A DNA stretch of 64,000 nt from Taenia hydatigena (lineage: Eukaryota > Platyhelminthes > Cestoda > Cyclophyllidea > Taeniidae), in the NCBI GenBank assembly GCA_036345935.2, contig JADWOT020001522.1:1-64000 (forward strand), given 5' to 3'. The notes below the pieces were generated by a model. It was given only the letters and a program-made list of their open reading frames with translations. It searched no databases and was not told the origin of the DNA. Positions within the stretch are counted from its first letter, which is position 1; each line of letters begins with the position of its first letter. A program made the translations under genes and the position numbers. Below are positions 47,921 to 61,300 of the stretch, in pieces.

Positions 47921-50900
47921 TGCATAATTCCCCTCCAGGCTCTGTAGTATGCAGATATCTACACTTCCAACCGCTATGAAGAGATGAAAACTTTGTCCTA
48001 TTTGTACTTCATGGATATTTATGTGCCATGTATTGTTATTGCAAATAAATCGTTTCCATGTTTGCATAGTACACGTTTATGTCGTCCTCCATCCAAAAAT
48101 GTCTTATCATCTCTTCGGCATTGTCTGCTTAGAAAGGAAAAGGACAATGGTACCGCGTTTAATTACTGATGCAGTTCCAATCACCTCCCTTGACGCCTTA
48201 TTTGCTTAACATTAAAGAAATAACTGCTCATCATAAACAGCAGAATATCGCAACTACTTTAATTTGAGAAAGCTGTTGGGTATGCATCTAAATGAGGCTG
48301 AAGTACCATAGTAACACTAAGTTATTGGCAAGCTTGTTGGACTTTGTGCTTGGATTTAAGTTCACAAGGCATCTTCACAGACAAGCCGAACGAGTGCGCA
48401 AGTGGGTAAATAAGTTAGTGTATAGGGATGTATAGAATGCTTTTAGTGACACTGCGATATCGTTTCGCATTCGAGCAGCTTGTCCGTTAATGTAATTGTT
48501 TCTCCCCCCTTTTCCTTGCCTAGCATTCCTTTTTTGCTTTACACATTTAGACGATCGTACTCGGTTCCTATTCTTTAACCTAGTCAGGATAGTCCTGCTC
48601 CCATCAGCCAATAATTCAGTGCAGATCTCTAATTTTAGCTCATGCAAATGTTAAAAAATTGCACATTCGTCGGCGCGTCTAACATATTTACAGACTATGT
48701 TGGATAGCAGTTTCAGCTTTCGCAATTTGTAGCGTCAGGATATCATATAAAATAGAACTTTTATTAAAAACTGAATCAGACTGCTTGTTTTTCAGTAAAG
48801 ACGAATTCATGCTTGAGATGAGTTATTTTTTAAGCTGAAGACTGTAAAAACCAAAGGAGCAATAACTTGAAATGCTCTCAACGCTTAATGCATCCTTCTC
48901 CTTTGCTTACCTCGGTCCTATTTGTCCAAACATCTATCTAATAGCGGAGCGTATTGCATTATGCTACGTGTAACACAATTGCCAATCAAATCCTGGGCAA
49001 AATTAAAGTACGCCATTTCGTGCTAAGCACTGTCAAGTTCTCCGTAGTGATGTTTTAATGAATCGCTTCCTTCAATATCATCAGACACTTCTACCTCTAT
49101 ACGACCTCTGTGAATTCGGCTAAATTTTCCTAGTCATTCATTCTTTTTAAGCTCATTTAAAGCACGATTTTAATAAAGTCAACTTTCTAGCGATTTTCAT
49201 TATACCTGGCAGCGTTTACCTATAAGTTATACCTGTCAGCCGTTCTATCGTCCTATTGACAATCTTTGCTATTCATTCTCACCTCAGTGGAGCAGTTACA
49301 TCAATCTCTTAATTCGTGGTACAGGGGACCCAGCGACGTGCATGGCAAGATCAACCAATGATCTCACACTGCTGGCACATACTAATGTAGCCTGCGCCAA
49401 ATCGGTGATAATGCCATCAGATCCGCTGCCTCTCCCTAGTTGCGTTGCAAGTTGTGCAAACCATTTATTGCATAACTTAAGAAAGCGTGATCTTAAGGGG
49501 TATAGTCAACTGTTACTTGGCACGTGCTCACTCTCGTTCTCACCGCATTTAATTGTGGGTGCAATATATAAGGATTCCTATTGCTGTCACTACTCAATGC
49601 TTCACTTTGTCGATGCATTGGAGTCTAAATCGCAGGATTTAACTATACGAGTTCATTTTAGCCAAGGATTTTGCTCAAATGAATGTGTTTGTGTGAACTT
49701 GACTTGTTTTATTTGCAGCACTCAATAGTACTAATTAGTTACCGAAACCACCTGCAAAAAATCTCAAGTTCCCTCGAATTTGTTGATGCATCCTCTAAAG
49801 TTGCTTGGAAATCAGGACAGTAAAGAGATTTGATAAAATATCTAGCATTGGGCCAAAAAAGGGCGTTAAATTGATAACGAATCTGAAACATTGAAATGCC
49901 AAAGTTTCTAGGGAACAGCCTGTACTGTGTCTTATTAATAGGATCAATGGAGCAGGCACAATGGACTAATAACAAACAAAATTCGATATTTGGTTCACTA
50001 GCGAAATCCTGCAATAGTAAACAGAAAAAGTGACAAAGTCGACGACAGCCGGATAAAATTGCAAGTAGAGGGTCCCGAGTCAAGTGATGATGTTGCGAGT
50101 TGGCAATGAAGCTGATACTACTGAACAAACTGACCTCAGTTGCGGCACGCATTTGTGTACTCAGTGAATCGATGGCATCGCGGACACAATTCAAAATCTA
50201 GCGCAGGCATTTATAGATGAAGTGGATGGAAGTGCTGCAATATTGTGCATTAACATCACGCCTTTACTCTTGGTATTGAATTCTTACTACTAAATCAGAT
50301 ATTATCATTGACAGTGACCGGACCACTGCGGGGCACTAAGTTAATATTTTTCGCACACAATCTTTGTTCTTCTGTTGCATGTGAAAAATTATTGGAAGAG
50401 ACAGAGTACCTAAGAGCAAGGAAGTAGAAGGAGATGGATTAATTTTAGTTAACAAAATCTCATCCTTTATGTTAAAAACTAAGTTCATAAGAGAGAATAT
50501 AATTTGAAGAACGACATGAGGCGGCAAGCATTCCCAGTGAACTGGAATCACATGCCTATGTAGCTCGAAGTTTAACCAAACACGCGACTACAGCTTCTCC
50601 GCGTTCTAATAGCATTTTAGCAACTAAGCAAGCAGTGCTATCTTATCCTTAAAGGATATAAAATTACATGCGAATTTTATATTTACTGCTGCTTTTTCAA
50701 GCTGGCCAGTGTTGTTTGTAAAGTTGGGTTTCTACTAAGTCCACGAGAAATTGAGGTGAAAATGCAAAGATTCATAATGCGCAGGAAGAGCTACGACATG
50801 AAAATAGATTTGTGCGCAATCATCATGTGATTGCGGCATAAGTAGCGAGAGCATAGAAGATTTATTATTATTATTATGAAGTGGCGAGAGCACAGAGTTT

Positions 50901-51600
50901 TAGTTTGTGCCGATTTTAATGATGTGCCTGCAGTTGATGTCCGAGAGCATGGAATTTGGCAGAAGCAAAGAGGTTGTCGTTAGTGTATCAATCTTCCCTA
51001 CGATCCTGCATGATGCAAGGTGCAAGGCGATACGCATCAGGTTAATTCTCCTCTCTCGCCACTTCAACTGCAATCGCATAATAGCAATTTACACACCAGA
51101 GTTAAATTCGCATTTCCTGTTCCCTTAACTGCATTCGCTTTGTGTCAGTCTGTACACCACATGCAATTTCTCCTCCTACATCCCGATTCCTAGGTTCTAG
51201 TGTCACAAGATAATTTAGTGGCTATAACTTTAAATCGTGATAGTAAGTGGAGGTATTTAATCATAATCATTTTTACAAGGGGCTCTTCTTTGTTCTGCTC
51301 CTATTGCTATGTGAATTTGATTTGCGAAACTCCAAAAAGTATTAGTTTAGTGGTGGCTTACCATATTTGGCAAAATACTTATAGGAGACCTTCGGAAGGA
51401 ATTACTGATACTTCACGGCAAGAAGGAAAAGGAAGAGACTTTGCGCCTTGCCAAGTGTGCGACAATATTTCCGTGACAAGGAGCGAAACTGGGAAGAACA
51501 AATTCAAACGTAAATTAAACACGAGAGAAGTCAGACTCGTTTGGCAACCACCCAGGCGCACACCGTTGCTTCTCCTATCCGAGGCAAACGGTTGTAGGAT
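47921..51600. other. Intergenic or intronic sequence
   Basis: The frames 49342-49728 (plus, 128 codons) and 49739-50194 (minus, 151 codons) show no recognised motif. The first follows an acceptor-like GGTACAG. The region is otherwise AT-rich with few structures. Confidence 0.4.
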
Positions 51601-51639
51601 CTTCAAGGTTCTTAATGGCCTCTCTGGTAGCACCTACAA

Positions 51640-52410
51640 TGGGAAGTTGAATACCGTAACTAAGAAAAAAGCAACCCCGTTACCCCTTGTAAGCGATTAA
51701 TGGATCGCATGTTGCTCCTCACTTATAATTAAAAGTGGTGGAAACAGATGCTAAGACGGGCTTTGTGATTTCCAGACAATGCCCTCCGGACTCTGTAATG
51801 TTGCATCTGACTACAAACGTTTGATGCAGATAGCACTAGTTGGTACTTTTCCAATATACCACATACTCTGCCTCGATAACATCCAAGAGCACAGAGTCAA
51901 ACTTGAATTAGTGCCAAATCGTCTGCGAGGTGCAGGGCTAGCCTTAAAACCAAAGAAGTGCCATTTTCTTTACCAACTCGTCAACTTCTCATGGCAAATA
52001 GTCTCATTACCTCATATGTTAATCACCAAAATCCGTACAAAGCGCGTAGGCTTGGCCAGTTACCGCATTTGCCCTGCTAAAGTCCTAGATAGAATTGCTA
52101 TCCTCCACATAAAACAACCGCAAAGCGGGCGATAAGAGAATTTACAGTGGGAGGACGAGCATGACGAAGTGTATAATGAGCCAACGCAAAGAATCTACTC
52201 CGCACAGATCCATGCTTTACCTAACTTTGAGGCCAACGCACCACCCTTTGTAATGGGTACAGACGCCAGTGATGTAGCCGTGGGTGATGTACCTTTCCAA
52301 GGACACAGATAAGGAAGAAAGACGGTATTTGCCTACACAAGGTTGATGCGCAGCTAAATAGTTGGGGCATAAATGCGCAACAGAACTCAAGCTACCCTCA
52401 CTCTCACCAA
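51640..52410 (+). pseudogene. Ty3/gypsy retrotransposon pol fossil (RT and RNase H)
   Basis: Parts of a pol protein are recognisable in more than one frame. LNTVTKKKATPLPLVSD (ending near 51697) corresponds to the LN-VTKKDAYPLPRIDD opening of the RT domain. From 51779, MPSGLCNVASDYKRLMQIAL matches the MPFGLCNAPATFQRLM motif. LCLDNI stands where the catalytic YLDDI should be, so the second Asp is Asn, and LRGAGLALKPKKCHFL follows. After an in-frame TAA at 52133 the same frame gives LQWEDEHDEVYNE and then FVMGTDASDVAVG, the start of RNase H with its first acidic residue. Further stops follow. No LTR pair, gag or integrase was found. The element is old and inactive. Confidence 0.8.
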
Positions 52411-55400
52411 TATCCGTACCATTGATTAAATTAGGCGATCCACCGGTTTCAAAGTAAAAAGGCGGCGTTACGATGATTTGGTAAGTGTGCTAAAATTTTA
52501 GCCTGGAGTGCTACTTGCTCTTCATTGGGTTTTTCAGCTCATTTCAGGTGACAGTAGGATAGAGTTCACAAACGGCAGAAATATTGGGGAGCATTTTACT
52601 AGAAGTGCAGAGCTTGATAACACTTGCCAGATTAGAAAAGTGGTAGTCCATGCCGAATTCTATTTAAGAGCGGTTCTCACTTAGTTAGATGGTGGGCCAG
52701 TCAGAATAACAAACGCTAGTTTTGGTCAAGACAACTATTATTTGGCAGTATTATTGGCAGAGTAGTTAACGCTGTCCCCAGGACATCCTCCTGAATGGCA
52801 TTCATCTTTCACTTCCACCGGCATACCTTACCGAGGCATTCCTACAAACCCAGTAGAGCCCACCTACAAATAGGCGATTCCTTCTCGTATCATTAAAAGG
52901 CTGCAAGAAAGATGATTGATTATTAATTTCACCTCCTCATTTTGTAAGTTTTCAACCCTCACTTTCGACGCTTCATTTTTGTCACCTTTTGTCCATATCC
53001 TTCCCCCATATTAAGGCAGACATCTCGTGGTAGAACACAGATGTCTCTTGATGGCTAAAAGGCGTTCAGCTGAAGGAGCAACATCCGGAAAAGAAAACCA
53101 AAGACAGGTCCTTTTGATAATGCGGAGCAAGTTAAAGCACATAAGAATCGGCTTAGCTCTAGCATGCTGCAGGACGCATTCGGCATTCAATATTCAGTCC
53201 TTGCTTTCAGATGCTTCCTGTTATGATCTCCAACAAATCCTTCCTAAAGTACCATTCCACACAACTTTTTCCTGCATTGACTACTGAGCCTCAATCCAGT
53301 AATAAGCACTCCATTTTTAATTTGCACAGATTATTTGCATTCTTGTTATGGTGAAGAAAAGCGATACAGTGCATGACTATGCCTAGACTCTTGTTCAGTA
53401 AAGGCTTGTACGCACATGACTTCGATTGGTCAAGTAGAGTCATCGTAGCAGAAGGAAAAGTCGGAATGAACCGAGGTTGCTAAATCTTATCAGCCCACAA
53501 GCATTTGGTGGGATAACCTAAAGTGTATGCGCGCCTTGAGAATCTACCATCTGTGATGATGGTGTCAACCAGTCAGACTTTCTGCACTGGCCTTAAAGGG
53601 CACTACCAAACTTGTCAATCATTATCGTGCCAGCAAGGCATGCGGATTCAAATCGCCCGCCAAAAATACGTAATCCTCCTAATAGGTCTAAGTCATAGGC
53701 TTTCGTTAAATACGCCCTTACTTTTGTGCATGTTATCATCCCTACTACCCATCGAATAGTTTCGTGAGGCCCTTTGATTCGCGCCATTTCAGAAAAAAAC
53801 AACTTTTAAAAAGGCCGATTGCTAATAATCCCTCCTTAGGGCCTTCTCACCTATTCAGTCGGTCATTGCATTGGTCACTAGGACTGCGGTGGTTCTATCG
53901 AAGAGCAGTTGTGCCAGCATTCAAGCAAGTCAGCATGCAACCTGTGGCCCCACTTTGAGAGAAACCGTTAGAAAAGAGTTGGACCGTGACTGAGGCAGTG
54001 CATCCTCCAAATCGTATGAAATGAGGGCGTCTATGCACAGAGATGTAAATAGCATTGCGGTTGGCATAGCCTATCCATTAACGGAACTCTGATCCTGCTC
54101 CCACTTACGCCCATTCAGCGTAGCTGTTGTATACAGGGTGAATGTAATGGTCAAGGCAAAGGCGGCAAGCACCACAGAAAGGTGACTACAATACCAAGTG
54201 TGTACTGCAATCGTACAGGCAAAGACATCATCTCTTGGGAGGGATACTGGTACTCAAATGTTAACGAATTTTCTACATTTTTCCTGCACACGTTCCACTT
54301 TCCTGTCTCCAATCGAATTATGGAGCATGAAATTGGCTGACACATGCACTCCTGTCAAGTACTTTTACATCTTAGCATGTTCCACTAAAAGCCTGTGAGC
54401 TTACATTTGTAAATATTACAAAGCTGTCAAACAAAGTAAGCAAGTGGTTTGCGTAAGAGTTAACGTCTGCTTTGAGCATCACTCTTTATGCTAAAGCAAG
54501 TTAAGGATGAAATCGTGTGGTCAAAATCACAAATACTAGTTGTTTGTTTCCTGCAAAGAAATATTATTAGATAATGAAGAACCTCTACTGCACTGCAGAC
54601 AACGAAACTGCATTGCAAATGATAGTAAGGTAATGGCCCCGAGACAGCGTTGTCACAATCAAACAGAAATGTAGGCTACTGCCACCACGTAGCAATCTAC
54701 TGTGCATTAGCTTCGTTAACTGTCGTCCTCCGGTCTGACATGCAGCTGTTATAGATCACATCAAGAGGACTGCAAACACTCTTCTTGGTGCATGAAAGAG
54801 ACGATTTATTCCATGCGAATGGGAAACAGAACAGCATTAATTCAGCCCATTGACTCGAAAACTTCTTCACTGACCCATCTTGTCAGAAACGAATTCTTTT
54901 ATCTCCCGTTCGTTCCCTTATCTTTGTCCTTGCATACCTCGCACAAATTATCAGCGAGTAGCTGCTCACTAAGGCCAATGGTCTCAAAATACATTGACAT
55001 GCATTAATGGAGCCTGCACAAAATAGTTGATGACACATTCAGATTTTTGCTGCTATTTAGTGATGCAGTATCACAGGACCTAGTGAGTTAGCGGTAATTG
55101 CTATGCGTCTAAAAGAAAACGTTGTTAATGATAATTATTATTAATCCTGGGTAAACCGAATCGTGAGCGGTTCGTCCGACTGTTATACAGCACTGTGCAG
55201 CAAAAAAACTACTTTGGTTGAAGTCAGTGTTGGGTAAAATCGGAACGCGTTTCTCTGCTCATCGAATCCCTTCCACTCTTCCACCACATTCCGACTGCTC
55301 TTACGGGAAATTTATGTCGAACTTGACAACAAGCAGTATTGACATTGGAGCTCATGACCCAACATTCGTAAACGAGAAATCGCAGAATCTAATCTCTTTA

Positions 55401-57698
55401 TATCAGATCGATGAGAGTGCTGCAGTAGTTATACTGTCGACGATCCCACCAGTCAAGCTGCAAATTGTGATCACCAGTTGAGTTTTTGACCTTTCAAGCA
55501 ACGCTCAATAGTCAGGTCCTTTCAGCGATTTCATTTAGGCTAGAGACTTTGCTCGGTTGTGCACGCATTGATGCGAACTCAGGTGATCACATGCGCTAAT
55601 GGTCACTGCACGCATTTTTGATGCTGAAGCGATCTTAGCATTTAGGTAGACAGGATCAAACTTTTTCTCCTATTCCTAGCATCCGTCAATGCCTATACCA
55701 TCGATATACTTGGAAATCGCTAAAGCAAAGACGCACAACATAACCGACAGCCACTCCAGAAACTAGTTTTAATAGGATCAGTGAGGCAGCTGCAAAGGAA
55801 TGATAGTGAGCAAAAGTCAACAATTGGCTAACCAGTCAGCTCAGACAGCATTTAATAAAAGTGCCAACGTTGACAAAAATGAGACAAAGATGAGAGCAAA
55901 GTGTCCTGAGTCAATCGAGAGCGGCATCATGCCAATGAGGCTGGCATTTTTTTGCAACCCAACCACAGCCAAGGTCTAAAATTGAGCGGACAATTATAGG
56001 GGTTGTTAATAAAATAGATGCAACACTGTACGCTCTTTTTCACGTCAAAATTACTTCGTTCCGCAAAAAAGAGAGAGATCCTTTTTAAACTTGGCAGTGG
56101 AAGTGACTGCGGCACACAATCAGATATCTCATGAGCACCGTCTTTGCTGTTGCGTTGTCCTGGATGAACGGGTGTGTGAGGCTAAGCATTTGAAAGCAAA
56201 GTAGTGAAAGAAAGGAAAGAGATTTATTTACAGTTGACTTTGTGGTTGCCAAATCGGCAACTCTTCTTCATAGTTGCTATCGAAATTACCGCGTGTCTTA
56301 ATGTTGCTTACATACACTATGATGTGGGACAAACTAGGAATTTGGGGTCATAATCAAGTAAGTGGGTGAGTTTGGCACGCTCTAGTGATGTGCGGCAAGC
56401 TACATCGCTTAAAAACAGGCTTTATTCTTTGCATGAGCATCTTATTTACCCAAAAGCAAGAAGCGCGTTTCTAAGGCGCAGAAGTCTTCTGAGTAAACAA
56501 CCGATGTGGTCACTGCAGTAGATTACATGCTTGAATCAACAAATTAAAGATTTTGTTGACAAGCGGCCTCTCATCCCTAACATGAAAACCGAATTTTTAG
56601 TAGCTCTTTAGCTAGAGCACACGACGAAGAGGTGAGTAATTGATTTGCAATGAAATTTAACCACAGGATCTCATTATTCCGAATCTTAGCCCTGCACGCG
56701 ACTTACGCTCCTCTGGGTTTTACTCACATGTAATGCTGAGGACAGATCCAGAAGGTTCTTTTGCTTATCCATTGAATTCACCACATACTCTCTTGCAAGT
56801 TTTCACCCAGCTCAATAACCTCTGCACTAAAATGCGCAACTATAGGTACACAAGGTGCTTCGCCACATTCAAGAACTCTATCTTAAAACTTGCACATTTG
56901 GCTCGTGACCATCATGGTAAGCGCCTTTCAATTTTAGATGCACCATGCGCATCGAAATCTGTGTGTGCGACCACGTACATACGTACACACACAAAGGTGT
57001 GTATTTGTGCACAAGTGTTTGTGCTTATGAATAATCTGAACCCAAATAATCAGGAATAGCACAACAATCAGTCAAATAATGTAAATTACATCGCGTTTAT
57101 AGCATCGAATATATGTTTGTCGTGATCACTGGCCGCCTCTCACTTAAAAAGTGTATTCAGACAAGCATCGTAGCAGTGTTGCTACTTCCTAAGACTGCTC
57201 AACCCTTAGATGAAAAATAAGGTACGGTCATCAATTACGAGATGTTCGTAAGACCATGGGCTAATAAAACTTTGGCATATCCATGAAAAACACAAACAGG
57301 ATTATTTCGCCTCACCATTCAACCAAGACTAATGTCAACAAATAAGCATTAAATTTACGATTGCTGTCCTAAATCAATGAAAACTAAAAGCGTACAGACG
57401 CTCGCAGCAGATTCGCTAAAGTGAATGTGAGACATGGATAATTTAGCAGTAAACAAAATTTGTGAATGGTGTTATGCTTTCTGTATCATGGAGTTACTAC
57501 TAGCAGGCGATCACTGTAAACCATTCTTAGCCTCATCGTTAACATCCCTGAATTACTATATCCAGGAGTGCTTTTGGACCCCAAATGTACAGCCTACACT
57601 TTAATATAACAAAGGGTATTAAATGTCAGCTTCCTTATGCGCCTACTTCCCACAAAATACAAATTAGCATTAAATGGGCTACCCACCTATCTACTTAC
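52411..57698. other. Intergenic or intronic sequence
   Basis: Frames are under 120 codons. At 56733-57059 (plus) a frame containing RCFATFKNSILKLAHLARDH meets a GTAAGC at 56938 and could be an exon end, but the match to any family is too weak to name. No integrase or LTR was found downstream of the pol fossil. Confidence 0.35.
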
Positions 57699-57753
57699 AC
57701 ACTCGCTCCATCTGTTTGGATGTGGTGTGAGTGCACGATGCTAGAGCGGGTAG
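57699..57753 (-). other. Possible 55-base micro-exon
   Basis: On the minus strand a long pyrimidine tract ending TTTCCTTAACAG stops at 57754. Then 55 bases follow to a strong GTAAGTAG donor (57698-57691). Two good splice signals so close together are unusual. Flatworm genes often contain such tiny exons. The neighbouring exons are not identified, so this rests on the splice signals alone. Confidence 0.3.
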
Positions 57754-58274
57754 CTGTTAAGGAAACAAGAAATGGTAAAGCCGAGGCGATGAGGCAGGCA
57801 AAACTCAACCTTTTTACAAGTGCTCTGACCCCCTGGACTTCGGGGAATGCTAAACATTCATCTCTTACTCCTTCCATGTCCACGGGTGCTATACGCGACT
57901 CCACTGGTGACATGTCAAATACTGCGCATGTGTCATAACGGTGAAGCATGGCATCTGGTCGAAGAAGGGAGGGTGGTAACAGGGGTAGGTGAGAAAAGTA
58001 AGAGGAGAAGGGTGGGAGGCTAATGGAAAGTGAATATAAGGAAATGAGTGCAAAGGTAAAGTAATAGAAAGGAGTTGGTAGTAAGAGAGTGAAGTGAAAA
58101 TCAGGACAGAAGATCGGCGGTGATGAAGCAGGTCAGTAGGTCAGGACGATAACGGAATAGCATGGATGTCGAGGATTCAAGCCTCCCACAAGGCATGGTA
58201 ACTTCTTACCTTCCATTTTTAGTATACCTATCCGTCCAGCTGCAATGCTCTGTTCGACCCAAATGGCGCTACTA

Positions 58275-58345
58275 CAAGCAGCGGGACCCGAGCTCACAGT
58301 GCTTTGATCAGTAGCAAGGGACCCTATCCATTAGGCCACGGAACC
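58275..58345 (-). pseudogene. tRNA-Arg-like pseudogene
   Basis: The minus strand reads an acceptor-like GGTTCCG, box A TGGCCTAATGG typical of arginine tRNA, an anticodon arm near GCTACTGATCAAA that has lost a base relative to GACTACGGATCAG, and a box B position GCTCGGGTCC. Acceptor strands do not pair and the T-stem has a mismatch, so it is not functional. Confidence 0.5.
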
Positions 58346-61300
58346 GATGCTTATTCTGATATATTTGGATTACATATTTGCAAATACTCTCACATTTGAT
58401 TCTTTCACATCACACTCATTGCCTACAGCACGTCAGCACCTTTTTTGAAAAGATGCATCAACTATTCCTCTCCTCCTTCTTTCTATGGATTTTACGCCAT
58501 CTTATTAAATCGCGGTTAGCGATTGGTGACTAACTGTGACAGGACTTAGCTGTCCATCAGATAACAGCGTCACGACCTAAACATTTGGACTTCTTAAAGA
58601 GGTGACATTGGATACAGCTCAGCTGGATCCCGCATTCCTACTGATCAAGGATAGATTTTCAGTTACAGTCACGACAAAATTAGGTCAGATCACTATTTTT
58701 GGCATCGTAAGTACAGCCTTCCTTTCATTAAATAGCGCAGCTAAAAATATTTCAATTTTTGGACTAATTCTATAACATTGGCAAATTAGGGGCAAACTGC
58801 TTTAAATATCTAGCTTTTTCACCGTTAAATGGAAGGCAATAGCCTTCTTTTGGTTATAAGGATGATATTGTCGCCTTGGGGCAAGCTGTTACTCACATGT
58901 GTCCTGTCTGCAAAAATGAATGAACAAAATCACATAATTCAACAAAATCGCATTTAACGAGCATTTAGCCTTTGAAAAAAGGATTTCTTGCACTCGATTG
59001 ACCTGCACTTACCTCCACAACAATAGCATGTGCAATTGTGGATAGACCGCCATGGATGGCTTAACAGAGGCTTAAGACATCCAAGTGGAATCTCTAAAAA
59101 TATAAGCGAAACCTATACGGCCTGTGCATGCTAGCGTTTCGAGCACAGAAGCAAGAAATAAAGCAAGTAAAGCGTGAAATGCTCAGTTGGCATAATACTA
59201 ATGCAAGGAAAGCACAATTGAAGGCCGTTGGTAAGAGTCCCAGATTGCGTCAATCTCAGACCATTTCGTTTGGTCAAATTTGGAGCAACAGCTTGATGAC
59301 CGCACTACTGCATCCGAGCTAACGCAGCTAGCAAGGGCTGACAAGCGCCGGTGGACGAAATCGCTGTACTAAACCACTCTTGAAAGCGTGATCCAACGGC
59401 AGGTTTCATTAGATTTGGCTGATCCAAACTTGCTTTCGTTGTGCAGGCCTCATCAAAACTCGTGAGCTAATTTGGACTAACCTTTGCAGTGGTCAAGAGA
59501 ATTTTCTAGGTGTGTAGGCCACCCAAAAGGGAGTACCTGAAATGTCTACTTGATTGCTTCCATTGAACATGAGGCGACAAGTGAAAGCAAATCTCTTTGC
59601 AGGGTATTAATCAACAGCTTTTGATGTGAAAATAGCAAACCCTAGTTTTTGCTCTGAGTTTATTAAATTGCAAATTAATTTGACTATCTAGCCATTCCAT
59701 TAGTTCTAGGGGCATAAATGCCAAGGATGGAAAGACTAATTCCGTGCCGTTAGCAGTCGGGTCCGCCGCAGTTACGACAGGCACAAACCGGTGAATGTGA
59801 AATAACTCATTCCAACAATTTCCTCAACTGCCTTCATTGCCTCAATTACTCACGTGTCAATGTGCACGCGCGCAGCTTGCCCAGCTTTAAGCATTTTCAC
59901 CCGTAGAATGAGGGTAGTCTAAAAAGGCACAACTCGCCATGCTTTGCTCAAGCCACGGCGAATTATGATTTGTTTGGCTTCGTTTCCTTGACCCATGTGA
60001 TTGGTATTTTAAGACCACCAAATTTTGTCTCTGCCTCACTTTCACCATGTTGCCCATTTATGTGTTGGGTGCTTGGTTGATGTGACAACTAAACGTAGAT
60101 GCGTTGCACGGCATATGTGGGGTGCAATGAACACATTAAAATCATCACAGTGATGCGCATGCCTTGCACCACGTAGACGTAAAGCTCTTGAATTTCGTTA
60201 GAGTACTCGTGAGCCACTCCTAAGTATTATAAGATTGTGAGTGAGATTGGAGTTGCACACCCATTCCAGTTCCAAAATACAATGAATGGACTTAAGTGGC
60301 GAAGGTTAAAGTAGTTAATGGGCTTGCATTGACAATCGCCTATGTATTTGCAAGACTGATGCGACGGAAAATAGATGCACGAAAGTCGGTCAGGGAAGTG
60401 GCACAGCATGTCGAAAGGTGGTGGCACTAGAAGGTAGAGGGAAGGATTCGTAATTTTAATGCTCAAAGAGCATCGTATTTTTTAACTGGAAATAGTGACG
60501 AGGTGGAATTGTGCGGCAGTGTGTTATAAGCTCTTGGATTAAAGGAGGAAAGACAGCAACCATTAGGACAGCACACTTCTTAAGAATACGATTTATTTTT
60601 CGTTTCTATTGTTACTATTGATTAAAGCATTCGCGCCATAATGGTAGTTTACTAAGGGGAAAGGGGTAGTGCGATGATGTGACTACACCACGTTCCCTTC
60701 ACATACCCATCCGTTCATAGAAACAACCAACAGTGCTAACCTGCATCCCCGCAAGATTACTCACATTGTGTTTGGTCAGTGAAAGACAAATAAATAAGTG
60801 CAATGTTTTCCATGGGCTCCTTTGATCCACGGATAAAATTGTGGCACCAAAAGAGTAAAACCAGGGAGATCATGAGAAGATAGCGGTGGAATGGAGTTCA
60901 TCTGCATTTACTTTCCGTAGACACAGTAAATAACATGTTAGATAAATCTAAAGCAGAACAACCATAAATCCAACTTTCTCAAATAGACTATTAATGCATT
61001 GTCCAGCCAACCGTCAGCTGCTGAAATCACTTAAGTATACTTGCATTACAGATTGTTTAAATCAGGTTTTCTACACCCATATTTTAGATATGCCAAGGAT
61101 TCTACCCAGATAATCAAAATAGTGGCCCAGGAGTAGATGCCTTCATTATGAAGAATACCAGAAGTGGTGAATGCAGTGAATATTTACAAGAATTTTACTG
61201 AGAATAAACGAAACTTGCAAAATGGGCAAACAGTGCCAAGCACTAGGATGAACATAAAAGACGTTGTAATAGAAGCATGCCTCTTGCCATTGTCATTGAC

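Noticed and set aside
51200..52800. Complete LTR retrotransposon
   Set aside because: Only RT and the start of RNase H are visible, in broken frames. No terminal repeats, gag, protease or integrase could be found by eye.
56733..57059. RNA-binding domain exon
   Set aside because: The stretch around RCFATFKNSI has only a faint RRM look and no second motif, so it was not named.
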